64,000 nt of DNA from Polymorphobacter multimanifer (GTDB taxonomy: Bacteria > Pseudomonadota > Alphaproteobacteria > Sphingomonadales > Sphingomonadaceae), in contig NZ_JACIIV010000020.1 of assembly GCF_014205635.1 (NCBI RefSeq), forward strand, positions 1-64,000, given 5' to 3'. The translations under genes were made by a program, and so were the position numbers. Positions 54,396 through 62,093 of this stretch are shown here, one piece after another (position 1 is the stretch's first letter; each line of letters starts with the position of its first letter). The notes beneath the pieces are model-generated. The model was not told the DNA's origin and made no database searches. It saw only the letters and a program-made list of their open reading frames with translations.

Positions 54396-55513
54396 ATAGT
54401 TTCAATCCCATCGCAACCGATATTCAGGGGGGCCGGTCGGCACGAACGCAGCGCCTGACATCGGTTGACCAGATGCGCTTTTTTGCTGCCTTTCTTGTGG
54501 TGTTTTCACACAGCTATTTCTGGACAGAGAAAACGGCGACAGCGTTGGGAACATCGTTTTTTATCCCGTTTTTCAAGCAGGGCTATGGTGCCATTGTCTT
54601 CATGTGCCTTTCTGGCTACCTCCTCACCCATATTTCATACGAAAAATTCGGAAATAAAGGTGCAATTGAATTCATTACTCGTCGTTTGGCCAGAATTGCG
54701 CCGCTATATTGGCTTTTTACTTCGTTGTTTATAGTTCTTCTTTTCATATTCCCGGCTACAGTGACTAAAAATTCTCTATCATGGCCGAATACGATCGGGT
54801 CTTATATATTTTTTCCAACAGAGCGTCCGTTTGATGGCCATATCAAACCAGTTTTCAGTTCCGGGTGGACGTTGAATTACATCGTATTCTTCTACTTCAT
54901 TCTTGGTATATCTTTACGGTTCTCAAAGTATCACGCGTTACTGTTAATTTGCAGTGCGTATTTGATACTGCTGGCGGCACATCCCTTTGTAAGCGATGTT
55001 CCAGCGTTAGCCTTCTGGTCCGACAAATATGGTTTGTTGTTCATGGGCGGCGCCGTTGCCGCCTTTGCCGCAAAGGCGGTAGGAACTCGCATAGTTCTCA
55101 CTTTGCCCATGCTCGCCCTTTGCGCGGTCCTGGCAACCTCCAGCTGGTTTCTGGGAGCGCCTTGGGCGATTGTCGTCATGCTGACGGCAGTAATGTTCGC
55201 AATGGCATCACTGGTCAAGCCATCCGCCAACCCATTCACAGCCCGGGTGTGGACCGCGGCGGGCGACATTTCTTACAGTGTGATCCTCAGCCATCCTTTT
55301 GTCATCGGCATGGTGTCGAAAGTCTTCGTGGTTCTGTCTGCTGAACGGCTCGTTCCCGTTTGGGTCTTGCTGCCTGCATCGATCATCGCTGCATTCGTTG
55401 TCGGCGCTTTGGTTTACAGGCTGGTGGAGCGTCCAATGGCCGAGCATATACGACGCCAGCTTGACCGGCTGTTCGACAGAACAAACCGGCCGGTCATTCG
55501 CCCGGCAATCTGA
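54392..55513 (+). CDS. Acyltransferase 3 family membrane protein (polysaccharide O-acylation)
   Basis: A 373-residue protein with about ten membrane helices. It begins TSVDQMRFFAAFLVVFSHSYF, containing the Arg and His that are essential in AT3 enzymes. FMCLSGYLLTHISYEKFG and FITRRLARIAPLYWLF follow, typical of OafA-like proteins. It would transfer acetyl or other acyl groups to a sugar. The first two-thirds of the gene is markedly AT-richer than its neighbours, indicating recent acquisition. It overlaps the phosphatase gene by ATGA. Confidence 0.87.
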   Translation: MNSFNPIATDIQGGRSARTQRLTSVDQMRFFAAFLVVFSHSYFWTEKTATALGTSFFIPFFKQGYGAIVFMCLSGYLLTHISYEKFGNKGAIEFITRRLARIAPLYWLFTSLFIVLLFIFPATVTKNSLSWPNTIGSYIFFPTERPFDGHIKPVFSSGWTLNYIVFFYFILGISLRFSKYHALLLICSAYLILLAAHPFVSDVPALAFWSDKYGLLFMGGAVAAFAAKAVGTRIVLTLPMLALCAVLATSSWFLGAPWAIVVMLTAVMFAMASLVKPSANPFTARVWTAAGDISYSVILSHPFVIGMVSKVFVVLSAERLVPVWVLLPASIIAAFVVGALVYRLVERPMAEHIRRQLDRLFDRTNRPVIRPAI

Positions 55514-55541
55514 TCACGCGACAGGAAGGGTCCGTACGAAA

Positions 55542-56834
55542 TCAAATATTGCGATCGAGCGCGCTGGCATCGCGAACGGCTCGGAGAAATTCGGGGCCGC
55601 GTTGCTGGTGGAGGGGGCGCGGGCGAGCGACCGGTCTTGATACGAGCCGTTCCTGGCCCATCGAGATGGCAGCACCGATCAGGCCCCAGAACAGTGTGAA
55701 GCGCAGGCCCTGGTGGGTCACGCCGTAGAGCAGGCTGGGCAGCAGATAGATGCCGAGCGAGACCGGAAGCCGCCGGATGACGCTTGCCAGGAACAGCACG
55801 AACAGGCTCAAGCCCGGGATGCCATAGGAAAACAGCATGGTGCCGAAGCTCGAATGAATTTCGAGGTGGATCTTGGCGTCCCCTGTGAAGCGGGTCACAT
55901 AGCCTTCGCCGGCACCGAAGATCGTGTATTCATAGAAATCGACGATCCGGTTGTATTGCCGCTCGTCGAACTGCGAAACTTCGGTTTCCTCGTTGATGCG
56001 GGTGCTGATGGCGCTTTGGCCGCTCGCCGACGCGACGCTGCTGTCCATCATCGGTGACAAGGCCAGGATCACACCTGCCGCGATGACGCTGAGGCAGGCG
56101 ATGATCCGCTTGCGACCGGTGCCGAGCGCGAAATAGAGCCATACGGCCAGCAAGGCGATCAGCGCGCCGAGGCCGGCACGCGAGGCCGAAGCGAATTCGC
56201 AGAAGATGCCGGCACCCATCACCAGCAGGTCGCTTCGCCGCAGGCGGTTTCGGCGCAGCATGACGAACAGGCTCAGCATCACGACGCCCCAATAGGCGAG
56301 CTGGTTGGGGTTCTTGAAGGTGCCGACGGCGCGCAGCGCGCTGAAGCCGGAGAAGCGCTGGAAGAGAATGACCGCCGTCTCGACCGCCACGGCGATCATG
56401 ATGGCCTTGCAGACGATGTTATCGAAAATGGCGGGATTGCGGCCCCGGACGCCGACGAAGGTGATGACGATGATGAGGTTGAACAGATAATAGAGGGTGG
56501 AAAGCAGGAAGCTGGGCTCGTCGGTGGTCATGAACCAGACGAGGTTGACGAGCGCCACCCAGACCACAAGGGCCACCAGCAGGAGCTGCGTCTTGAAGAA
56601 ATCGAGAATGCTGTTTGCCGGCACGATGAAGAACACCAGCAGGCACAGCATGATGTCCGCCGGCTGCGCACTGCCGCTGCTCGCCACGTAGAACATCTTG
56701 GCGAAGAGATAGGCTGCGATGATGTACGCGGCCGTGCGGCCTGCCCGGGTGCCCTCGTCGACAGCGAGCCCGCCATGACCCCAATCGGCCGTACGGCCCG
56801 TGGACGCTCCCGCTTGACGCAGCACTCTGCTCAT
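55542..56834 (-). CDS. Second Wzy/O-antigen ligase-like polymerase
   Basis: A 430-residue protein with about 11 membrane helices and a large periplasmic loop. Loop features are AVGTFKNPNQLAYWGVVMLSLFV (the F-x-N-P-N motif shared with ligases) and IHLEIHSSFGTMLFSYGIPG. No close resemblance to the first copy is visible beyond general layout. It is on the minus strand, convergent with the acyltransferase gene and divergent from a glycosyltransferase. One of the two could be the true polymerase, the other a ligase or a second-polymer enzyme. Confidence 0.8.
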   Translation of the reverse strand: MSRVLRQAGASTGRTADWGHGGLAVDEGTRAGRTAAYIIAAYLFAKMFYVASSGSAQPADIMLCLLVFFIVPANSILDFFKTQLLLVALVVWVALVNLVWFMTTDEPSFLLSTLYYLFNLIIVITFVGVRGRNPAIFDNIVCKAIMIAVAVETAVILFQRFSGFSALRAVGTFKNPNQLAYWGVVMLSLFVMLRRNRLRRSDLLVMGAGIFCEFASASRAGLGALIALLAVWLYFALGTGRKRIIACLSVIAAGVILALSPMMDSSVASASGQSAISTRINEETEVSQFDERQYNRIVDFYEYTIFGAGEGYVTRFTGDAKIHLEIHSSFGTMLFSYGIPGLSLFVLFLASVIRRLPVSLGIYLLPSLLYGVTHQGLRFTLFWGLIGAAISMGQERLVSRPVARPRPLHQQRGPEFLRAVRDASALDRNI

Positions 56835-57027
56835 CAGCTCTCCGAAACAGGTCCGCCGCGCGCATGCGCAGTCGTTGCAGATGTTGAATTTAAGTTAACG
56901 GCAAGTAAATATGTTTTGGATCGCCAGCGGTTTTGGCGTCGACATCGATATAGCGCTTGTATATGTTGATGGATACTCGGATATCAATGATATTGCTTAG
57001 AGTTTTTCGAAACATATGTTAATTATT

Positions 57028-57039
57028 TGACGTCAAAAC
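57028..57039. promoter_or_regulatory. 12-bp palindrome in the divergent wzy/glycosyltransferase control region
   Basis: TTTGACGTCAAA is perfectly symmetrical and lies in AT-rich sequence 53 bases before the glycosyltransferase start. The 258 bases between the divergent genes are AT-rich and contain no convincing gene. The palindrome overlaps a TTGAC -35-like element. A regulator site is plausible; the binder is unknown. Confidence 0.45.
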
Positions 57040-57092
57040 TTCATTTTCGTGAATGATATTGAGACACGGCCTTGCATGTTAAAGAGAGTGCA

Positions 57093-58211
57093 ATGAAGTT
57101 CAGCATTTGTATCCCCAACTACAATTACGCGCGCTACATCGGTGATGCGATCGAGAGCGCGCTCGGGCAGCCGGTCGATCTCGAGGTCATTGCCTGCGAC
57201 AATGCCAGCACCGACAATTCGGTCGAAACCATCCGCGGGATCGTCGATCCGCGCCTCAACCTTGTCCGCAACCGGTTCAACGTCGGTTTTGCCGGAAATC
57301 TCGATCGCGCGACGCGAGGCGCCACCGGGGACCGGATCATCCTGCTTTCGGCGGACGACCTGATCGCCCGTGACGGGCTTCTTGCTTATGACCGCCTTGC
57401 CGCAGCACTTGGCGACAGCCACCGCGATGCCATCTTCTCGTCAGCGCAATCGATCATCGATGGCGATGGCAGCAGCGCGAACGGCGCGGCGAGCTCGGGG
57501 CTCGATCGCAAGCTGTGGACGGACGCGGTGCTGGAGCCCGCGCTGAGCGAGGCGGTGGGCGCGCCGGTCTGGCGCATGTCGGCAGCCCCCCTGCTCAGGC
57601 AGTCGCTGACGTTGATGCGCGTGCCCTTCCATTTCCTGACCACCTGCTATTCGCGCAAATTGTACGATGACGTGGAAGGCTATGGCGGCGGGCGGCTGAT
57701 CAACCCCGACAAGGCCTTTGCGTGGAAATTGTTGAGCGTGGCGAGCGACGCCTATTTCGTCGACGCCCCGCTGTTCCGGTACCGCGTGCACAATGCCAAC
57801 CAGAATGCGATCCAGTCCAAGGTGGGTGCGCTGAAGCTGGTCGTCGATGATTATGTCGCCAGTTTCGATACGCCGCCTTCGGTCCTGGCCCGTGCCGGGC
57901 TGTCGCCTGGCGATCTTGCCGATGCGTTCATCGAGCAGAACATCGGGCTGCGCGGGATGAAGCTCGTGGCCGAAGGGAACCGCCGCGATGCGCGCCGGGG
58001 GCTCGATTTCGGACGCGCTGCCTATCCGGACCGGATGCGGCGATCCCCGACCATCGCGAAGCTGCGGGCCCTGCTCGCCCTGGGCGATGTGGGATCGAAG
58101 GTGGCGGCGCGGCTCTACGATGGCGAGAAGCGCCGCTGGGCGCGTCGGCTGGAAGCGTCTTCCGACAGCCCTGTGCGCGGCGCTGCGACGCCTGTGGCGA
58201 GCATCGGTTGA
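57093..58211 (+). CDS. Glycosyltransferase family 2 protein
   Basis: A 372-residue inverting GT-A glycosyltransferase. It begins FSICIPNYNYARYIGDAIESAL, with the nucleotide-binding CDNASTDNS and the metal-binding LLSADDLIARDG (in place of DxD). A C-terminal extension of about 150 residues is not conserved. Start 57093 follows AAAGAGAG. It heads a run with a HAD phosphatase, a fused nucleotidyltransferase/kinase and another nucleotidyltransferase, each overlapping or nearly so. Confidence 0.87.
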   Translation: MKFSICIPNYNYARYIGDAIESALGQPVDLEVIACDNASTDNSVETIRGIVDPRLNLVRNRFNVGFAGNLDRATRGATGDRIILLSADDLIARDGLLAYDRLAAALGDSHRDAIFSSAQSIIDGDGSSANGAASSGLDRKLWTDAVLEPALSEAVGAPVWRMSAAPLLRQSLTLMRVPFHFLTTCYSRKLYDDVEGYGGGRLINPDKAFAWKLLSVASDAYFVDAPLFRYRVHNANQNAIQSKVGALKLVVDDYVASFDTPPSVLARAGLSPGDLADAFIEQNIGLRGMKLVAEGNRRDARRGLDFGRAAYPDRMRRSPTIAKLRALLALGDVGSKVAARLYDGEKRRWARRLEASSDSPVRGAATPVASIG

Positions 58212-58609
58212 TGGCGCGCGTGGCGCGGATCGTCATCGATCTGGACGATACCATCACACATCACCGGCCGGGGTCTGCCTATGCGGACATGCTGCCGGAC
58301 CCGGCGGTCGTGGCGCGGCTGAGGGAGTATCGGTCCGCCGGCTTCGAGATCGTCGTTCACTCATCGCGCAACATGCGAACCTTTGCCGGCTCGGTCGGCA
58401 AGATCAATGTCCACACCGTTCCGGTCATCGTCAGCTGGCTGGATCGGCACGATGTCCCGTGTGACGAGCTGATTGTCGGCAAGCCATGGTGCGGCGAGGA
58501 CGGCTTTTATGTCGACGACAAGGCGATAAGGCCGGCAGAGTTCGTGGCGCTTTCGCTGGCCGAAATCCATGCGCTGGTCGGCAACACGCCTGCGGACGAG
58601 GCTGCGTGA
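58211..58609 (+). CDS. HAD-family phosphatase of the capsule biosynthesis type
   Basis: A 132-residue HAD hydrolase with motif I IVIDLDDTI (DxDxT), motif II VVHSSRNM and the late acidic VDDKAIRP. Small HAD proteins of this sort occur in capsule loci with nucleotidyltransferases, and may release phosphate from a sugar phosphate. ATG 58211 overlaps the upstream stop (TGATG). It is followed with a GTGA overlap by the fused gene. Confidence 0.85.
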   Translation: MARVARIVIDLDDTITHHRPGSAYADMLPDPAVVARLREYRSAGFEIVVHSSRNMRTFAGSVGKINVHTVPVIVSWLDRHDVPCDELIVGKPWCGEDGFYVDDKAIRPAEFVALSLAEIHALVGNTPADEAA

Positions 58610-60186
58610 CCATCCGCGTGATCACATCGGGTGCCTATGTCGATGCCGAGCTTCAGGCCGAGTTCGGCAGGGTGCCTCCGGCGTTCCTGCCGGTCGGGGG
58701 ATCGTTGCTCATCCACCACCAGCTGCAGCGGCTGGGTGCTTCGGCGTCGCGGACGATCCTCAGTCTTCCGGACGATTTCGTGCTCGATCCGATCGAGCTG
58801 GAGCGGCTTGTGGCTGCGGGTGTCGAGATCCTTGCCGTTGACGCCCGGCTTTCGCTGGGGCGATCGATCGGCCGATTGATCGCGGCGATCGGCAGCGATG
58901 CGCCGATCGAGATCATCCATGGCGACACGCTGATGGATTGTCTGCCCGCCGAAGCCGGGGATGCGATGTCGATCGGGAAGGCGACCGATGGCTATCACTG
59001 GGCAACGGTGGTCGTCGTCGAAGGTCTTGTTTCGTCGGTTGCCGACGATGCGGCTGGAACCGACACGCAATCCCAGTCGATCCTGACCGGCGCCTTCCGG
59101 ATTGCCGATCCGGATCTGTTTCTGCGCTGCCTGGTGATTGCCGACGACAATTTCGTCCGGGCGCTCGATGGCTATGCGCAGCGGCGTCCCGTCGCGGCGG
59201 TTGCGCTGCCGGGATGGCTGGATTTCGGGCATCTGCAGACCTTCTTCCGGTCGCGCCATCACCTCGCCGCGGCACGGCACTTCAACAGCCTGGTGATCAG
59301 CGATGGCGTCGTCCACAAGACGAGCGACCAGGACTTCAAGATGGCGGCAGAGGCCGGCTGGCTGCGCTCGCTGCCGGCAAGCCTCCAGCTCTATTCGGCA
59401 CGGCTGATCGAGGACGAGACGACGCCGGCGGACGGCGGCTATGCGACCGAATATGCGTTTCTGCCGACCATTGCCGAGATCTATCTTTCACGCCTCAACC
59501 TGCGCGGCTGGCAGCGCATCCTGAGCGCCATGACGAGCTTTGTCGAAGCGTCCGCGCGGTGCCGCGAGGACGGGGTGGGCGCGACGCTGGCGACGCTCGG
59601 CATCGACAAGACGGTCTCGCGGCTCGAGCAGGCGCGTGATGTCCTTCCCGATATCGATGTCGAGCGGCGCATCGGCGGGAAATGCTGCCCCGCCCCTTCG
59701 AGGATGCTTGCCGAGCTGTTCGGGCTGATCGCCGCCGCACCGCCGCGGGCGCCGTCGATCATGCACGGCGACCTTTGTTTTTCGAACATCCTCTACAACA
59801 GCCGCAACCAGCGGATCTGCGTGATCGACCCGCGCGGCTATGTCGAGGACGGCATCGCGACCGCATATGGCGACACGCGCTACGACGTGGCGAAGCTCGC
59901 GCACAGTATCATCGGTCGCTACGACCAGATCGTCGCCGGCCAGTATCGGCTCGAAGATACCGCCGACAGTGCCGAGCTCGTCATGCCCTTCGACCCGATC
60001 AAGGATGGGCTGGAGTGCCAGTTCCTCGAACAGTCCGTCGAAGGGGTCGACTTTGCCAGCGACGCAGTCATTGCGACGATGATCACGCTGTTCTTCTCCA
60101 TGATCCCGCTGCACCGGGACAATGCGCGCCGCCAGCGGGCCTTTTTCGTCAACGGCGCCCAGCTTTACATGCGCTTCTACGGGTGA
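58606..60186 (+). CDS. Fused nucleotidyltransferase-like and APH-like phosphotransferase protein
   Basis: A 526-residue two-domain protein. The N-terminal part (about 1-235) has a sugar-nucleotidyltransferase-like layout (LPVGGSLLIHHQLQRLG, then IIHGDTLMDCL), but the usual glycine-rich GxGxR substrate loop is degenerate. The C-terminal part (about 260-526) is an aminoglycoside-phosphotransferase/choline-kinase-like fold with MHGDLCFSNILYN (about 385) and VIDPRGYVEDG (about 405), the Brenner motif and DFG equivalent. It may phosphorylate a small molecule and contribute to activating it. GTG 58606 is chosen for the overlap. Confidence 0.82.
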   Translation: MTIRVITSGAYVDAELQAEFGRVPPAFLPVGGSLLIHHQLQRLGASASRTILSLPDDFVLDPIELERLVAAGVEILAVDARLSLGRSIGRLIAAIGSDAPIEIIHGDTLMDCLPAEAGDAMSIGKATDGYHWATVVVVEGLVSSVADDAAGTDTQSQSILTGAFRIADPDLFLRCLVIADDNFVRALDGYAQRRPVAAVALPGWLDFGHLQTFFRSRHHLAAARHFNSLVISDGVVHKTSDQDFKMAAEAGWLRSLPASLQLYSARLIEDETTPADGGYATEYAFLPTIAEIYLSRLNLRGWQRILSAMTSFVEASARCREDGVGATLATLGIDKTVSRLEQARDVLPDIDVERRIGGKCCPAPSRMLAELFGLIAAAPPRAPSIMHGDLCFSNILYNSRNQRICVIDPRGYVEDGIATAYGDTRYDVAKLAHSIIGRYDQIVAGQYRLEDTADSAELVMPFDPIKDGLECQFLEQSVEGVDFASDAVIATMITLFFSMIPLHRDNARRQRAFFVNGAQLYMRFYG

Positions 60187-60190
60187 GCCG

Positions 60191-60952
60191 ATGATCGTCA
60201 TTCCCATGGCCGGGCTGAGCCGGCGCTTCATGCTCGCCGGCTACAGCCAGCCGAAGTTCATGCTGGACCTGTTCGGCGAGACCGTCTTCGAGCACTCGGT
60301 CGGCAGCTTCCGGGCCTGTTTCGCGGACACGCCGTTCCTCTTCATCGCGCGCGAGACCGGCGGCGTCGAGGCCTTCATCCGCCATCAGGCGCAGGGGCTG
60401 GGGATTGCCGATGTGCGGATCGCGATGCTGGATCATGAAACGGCGGGGCAGGCCGAGACCGTTGAGCGCGGCCTTGATATCATCGCGGCTGCGGAAGACA
60501 GCGCCATCACGATCTTCAACATCGATACGTTTCGGCCGGGCTTTCGCCAGCCTTCGCCCGATCGCCTTGCCACACTCGCCGGCTATCTCGAGGTGTTTCG
60601 CGGCAGCGGCAGCAACTGGTCCTATGTGCGACCGTCCGACACCGGCTTGCGGCTTGCCGCGGAAACCGCGGAGAAGCGGCCCATCTCGGAATTCTGCTGC
60701 ACGGGCCTCTACCATTTCGCACGCGCCGAGCATTTTTACGCGGCACTCGCCGCCGAGCGGCTCTCCCCCCAGTCGCACGAGCTGTTTGTGGCTCCGCTCT
60801 ACAATCATCTGATCGGGAAGGGGCTGGCCGTGGGCTATGAGATCGTCGAAGCCGAAGACGTCATCTTCTGCGGAACGCCCGGCGAGTATGAAGCGCTGCT
60901 GGGCGATCAGTCCTTCGGCGTGGTGAGTGCGTCCTCGAACAGGCTGGCATAG
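60191..60952 (+). CDS. Sugar-phosphate/small-molecule nucleotidyltransferase
   Basis: A 253-residue GT-A-fold NTP transferase. It begins IVIPMAGLSRRFMLAGYSQPKFMLDLFGETVFEHSV, with the glycine/arginine loop in a shortened form and the Lys in QPKFML, and has ITIFNIDTF near residue 110 as the metal site. The type is seen in capsule loci where it activates sugar phosphates or phosphonates. It lies four bases after the fused gene. Its 3' end overlaps the convergent glycosyltransferase by 46 bases. Confidence 0.82.
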   Translation: MIVIPMAGLSRRFMLAGYSQPKFMLDLFGETVFEHSVGSFRACFADTPFLFIARETGGVEAFIRHQAQGLGIADVRIAMLDHETAGQAETVERGLDIIAAAEDSAITIFNIDTFRPGFRQPSPDRLATLAGYLEVFRGSGSNWSYVRPSDTGLRLAAETAEKRPISEFCCTGLYHFARAEHFYAALAAERLSPQSHELFVAPLYNHLIGKGLAVGYEIVEAEDVIFCGTPGEYEALLGDQSFGVVSASSNRLA

Positions 60953-62046
60953 CGCTCGACGATGATGGCGGGCGCGTAGTGCGCCTCCAGAAGCCGCTTC
61001 GCGCCGGCGGCGAGGTGGTGGCGATCGGCGGCCAGCGCCTTCAAGACAGCGGCGGCAATCGCCGTGGATGTGGTGACCTCCGCGAGAATGCCCGAGCTGC
61101 CGTCGATGATGAGTTCGCGCGTGGCACCGGGGCATGGCGTCGCCGCAACCGGGGTGCCCAGCGCCATCGCTTCCAGCATGGCGTTGCTGAAGCCTTCGTA
61201 TCGCGATGACGATATGAACAGATCAGCTGCGGCGATGGTCGCCAGCACATGATCGCTGTGCCCGACGAGGTGGACGCGGTCTCCCACGTCGTGTGAGGCG
61301 GCCAGGCTTTCGAGCGCTGCATGGTCCTCGCCGGTGCCGACGATGGTGAGCGCGGCATCGGGATGCGCGGCCAGGATCGCCGGCATGGCGGCGATGAGCA
61401 GGTCGAACCCCTTTTGCGGTGCCAGCCGCCCCACTGCAAGGAGAGCCGGCTGGCCGGCAAGGCGAGGCGGCGCTGCTTCGGCCTGCTGCCGGGCAAGCTG
61501 CTGCGTTGCCGCCACATCGATCGGATTGCCGATGACGGCGAGTCGCTGGTCGGTCCGCAGCGTCGACGCGATTTCGTCGGCCATCTCGCGCGACTGGGCG
61601 ACGACGGCCGAGGCGCGCGCAAAGGCGCGCTTGACCACCCAGTGCGCAACGCGATGCTTGAGCAGCGAGCGGCGCTTCAGCACGGCAAAGTCGGCTGCGA
61701 TGGCGTTTGCCTGCCGGACGACGAGGGGCGGCCGATGCCGCTGCAGCCAGGTTGCCAGCTCCGCGGTCAGGTTCATGCGCAGCGTGGAAAACACCAGCGC
61801 GGGACGCAGATCGTCGATGAGCCTGGCGAATGCGCGGACGGGATATCGGCTGTCCGGGAGAACGAAAACCTCGACGTCGCTCGGCAGCTTGTCGAAATAG
61901 CGGCCGCCGCGCCGCGAGACCACAAGCGCAAGCCGGAAGCGACGTCGTGGCAGATCGCGCAGCAGTTCGGCCATGACCCGGTCCGGACCGCCGGAGGCAA
62001 GTTCGGGGATGGCGAACAGCACGAGCGGCAATGGTCCTGCGTTCAT
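60907..62046 (-). CDS. Glycosyltransferase family 4 protein, second
   Basis: A 379-residue GT-B enzyme. N-terminal VLFAIPELASGGPDRVMAEL and donor-domain motifs ALLAVGRLAPQKGFDLLIAA and SSRYEGFSNAMLEAMALGTPV are typical of GT4. It transfers a sugar from a nucleotide donor during repeat-unit assembly. It is on the minus strand with the CapD-like gene upstream (48 bases between). The start at 62046 has no strong Shine-Dalgarno sequence; a longer upstream frame is Arg-rich and non-conserved. Confidence 0.87.
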   Translation of the reverse strand: MNAGPLPLVLFAIPELASGGPDRVMAELLRDLPRRRFRLALVVSRRGGRYFDKLPSDVEVFVLPDSRYPVRAFARLIDDLRPALVFSTLRMNLTAELATWLQRHRPPLVVRQANAIAADFAVLKRRSLLKHRVAHWVVKRAFARASAVVAQSREMADEIASTLRTDQRLAVIGNPIDVAATQQLARQQAEAAPPRLAGQPALLAVGRLAPQKGFDLLIAAMPAILAAHPDAALTIVGTGEDHAALESLAASHDVGDRVHLVGHSDHVLATIAAADLFISSSRYEGFSNAMLEAMALGTPVAATPCPGATRELIIDGSSGILAEVTTSTAIAAAVLKALAADRHHLAAGAKRLLEAHYAPAIIVERYASLFEDALTTPKD

Positions 62047-62093
62047 GTCAGTTGCAGGCCTGCTGCCCGTGCCGTGCCGCGAAGGCTGCCGCT

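Noticed and set aside
55542-56834. The second Wzy region and AT-rich acyltransferase as a mobile element
   Set aside because: No transposase, integrase, terminal inverted repeats or target duplication can be seen around them.
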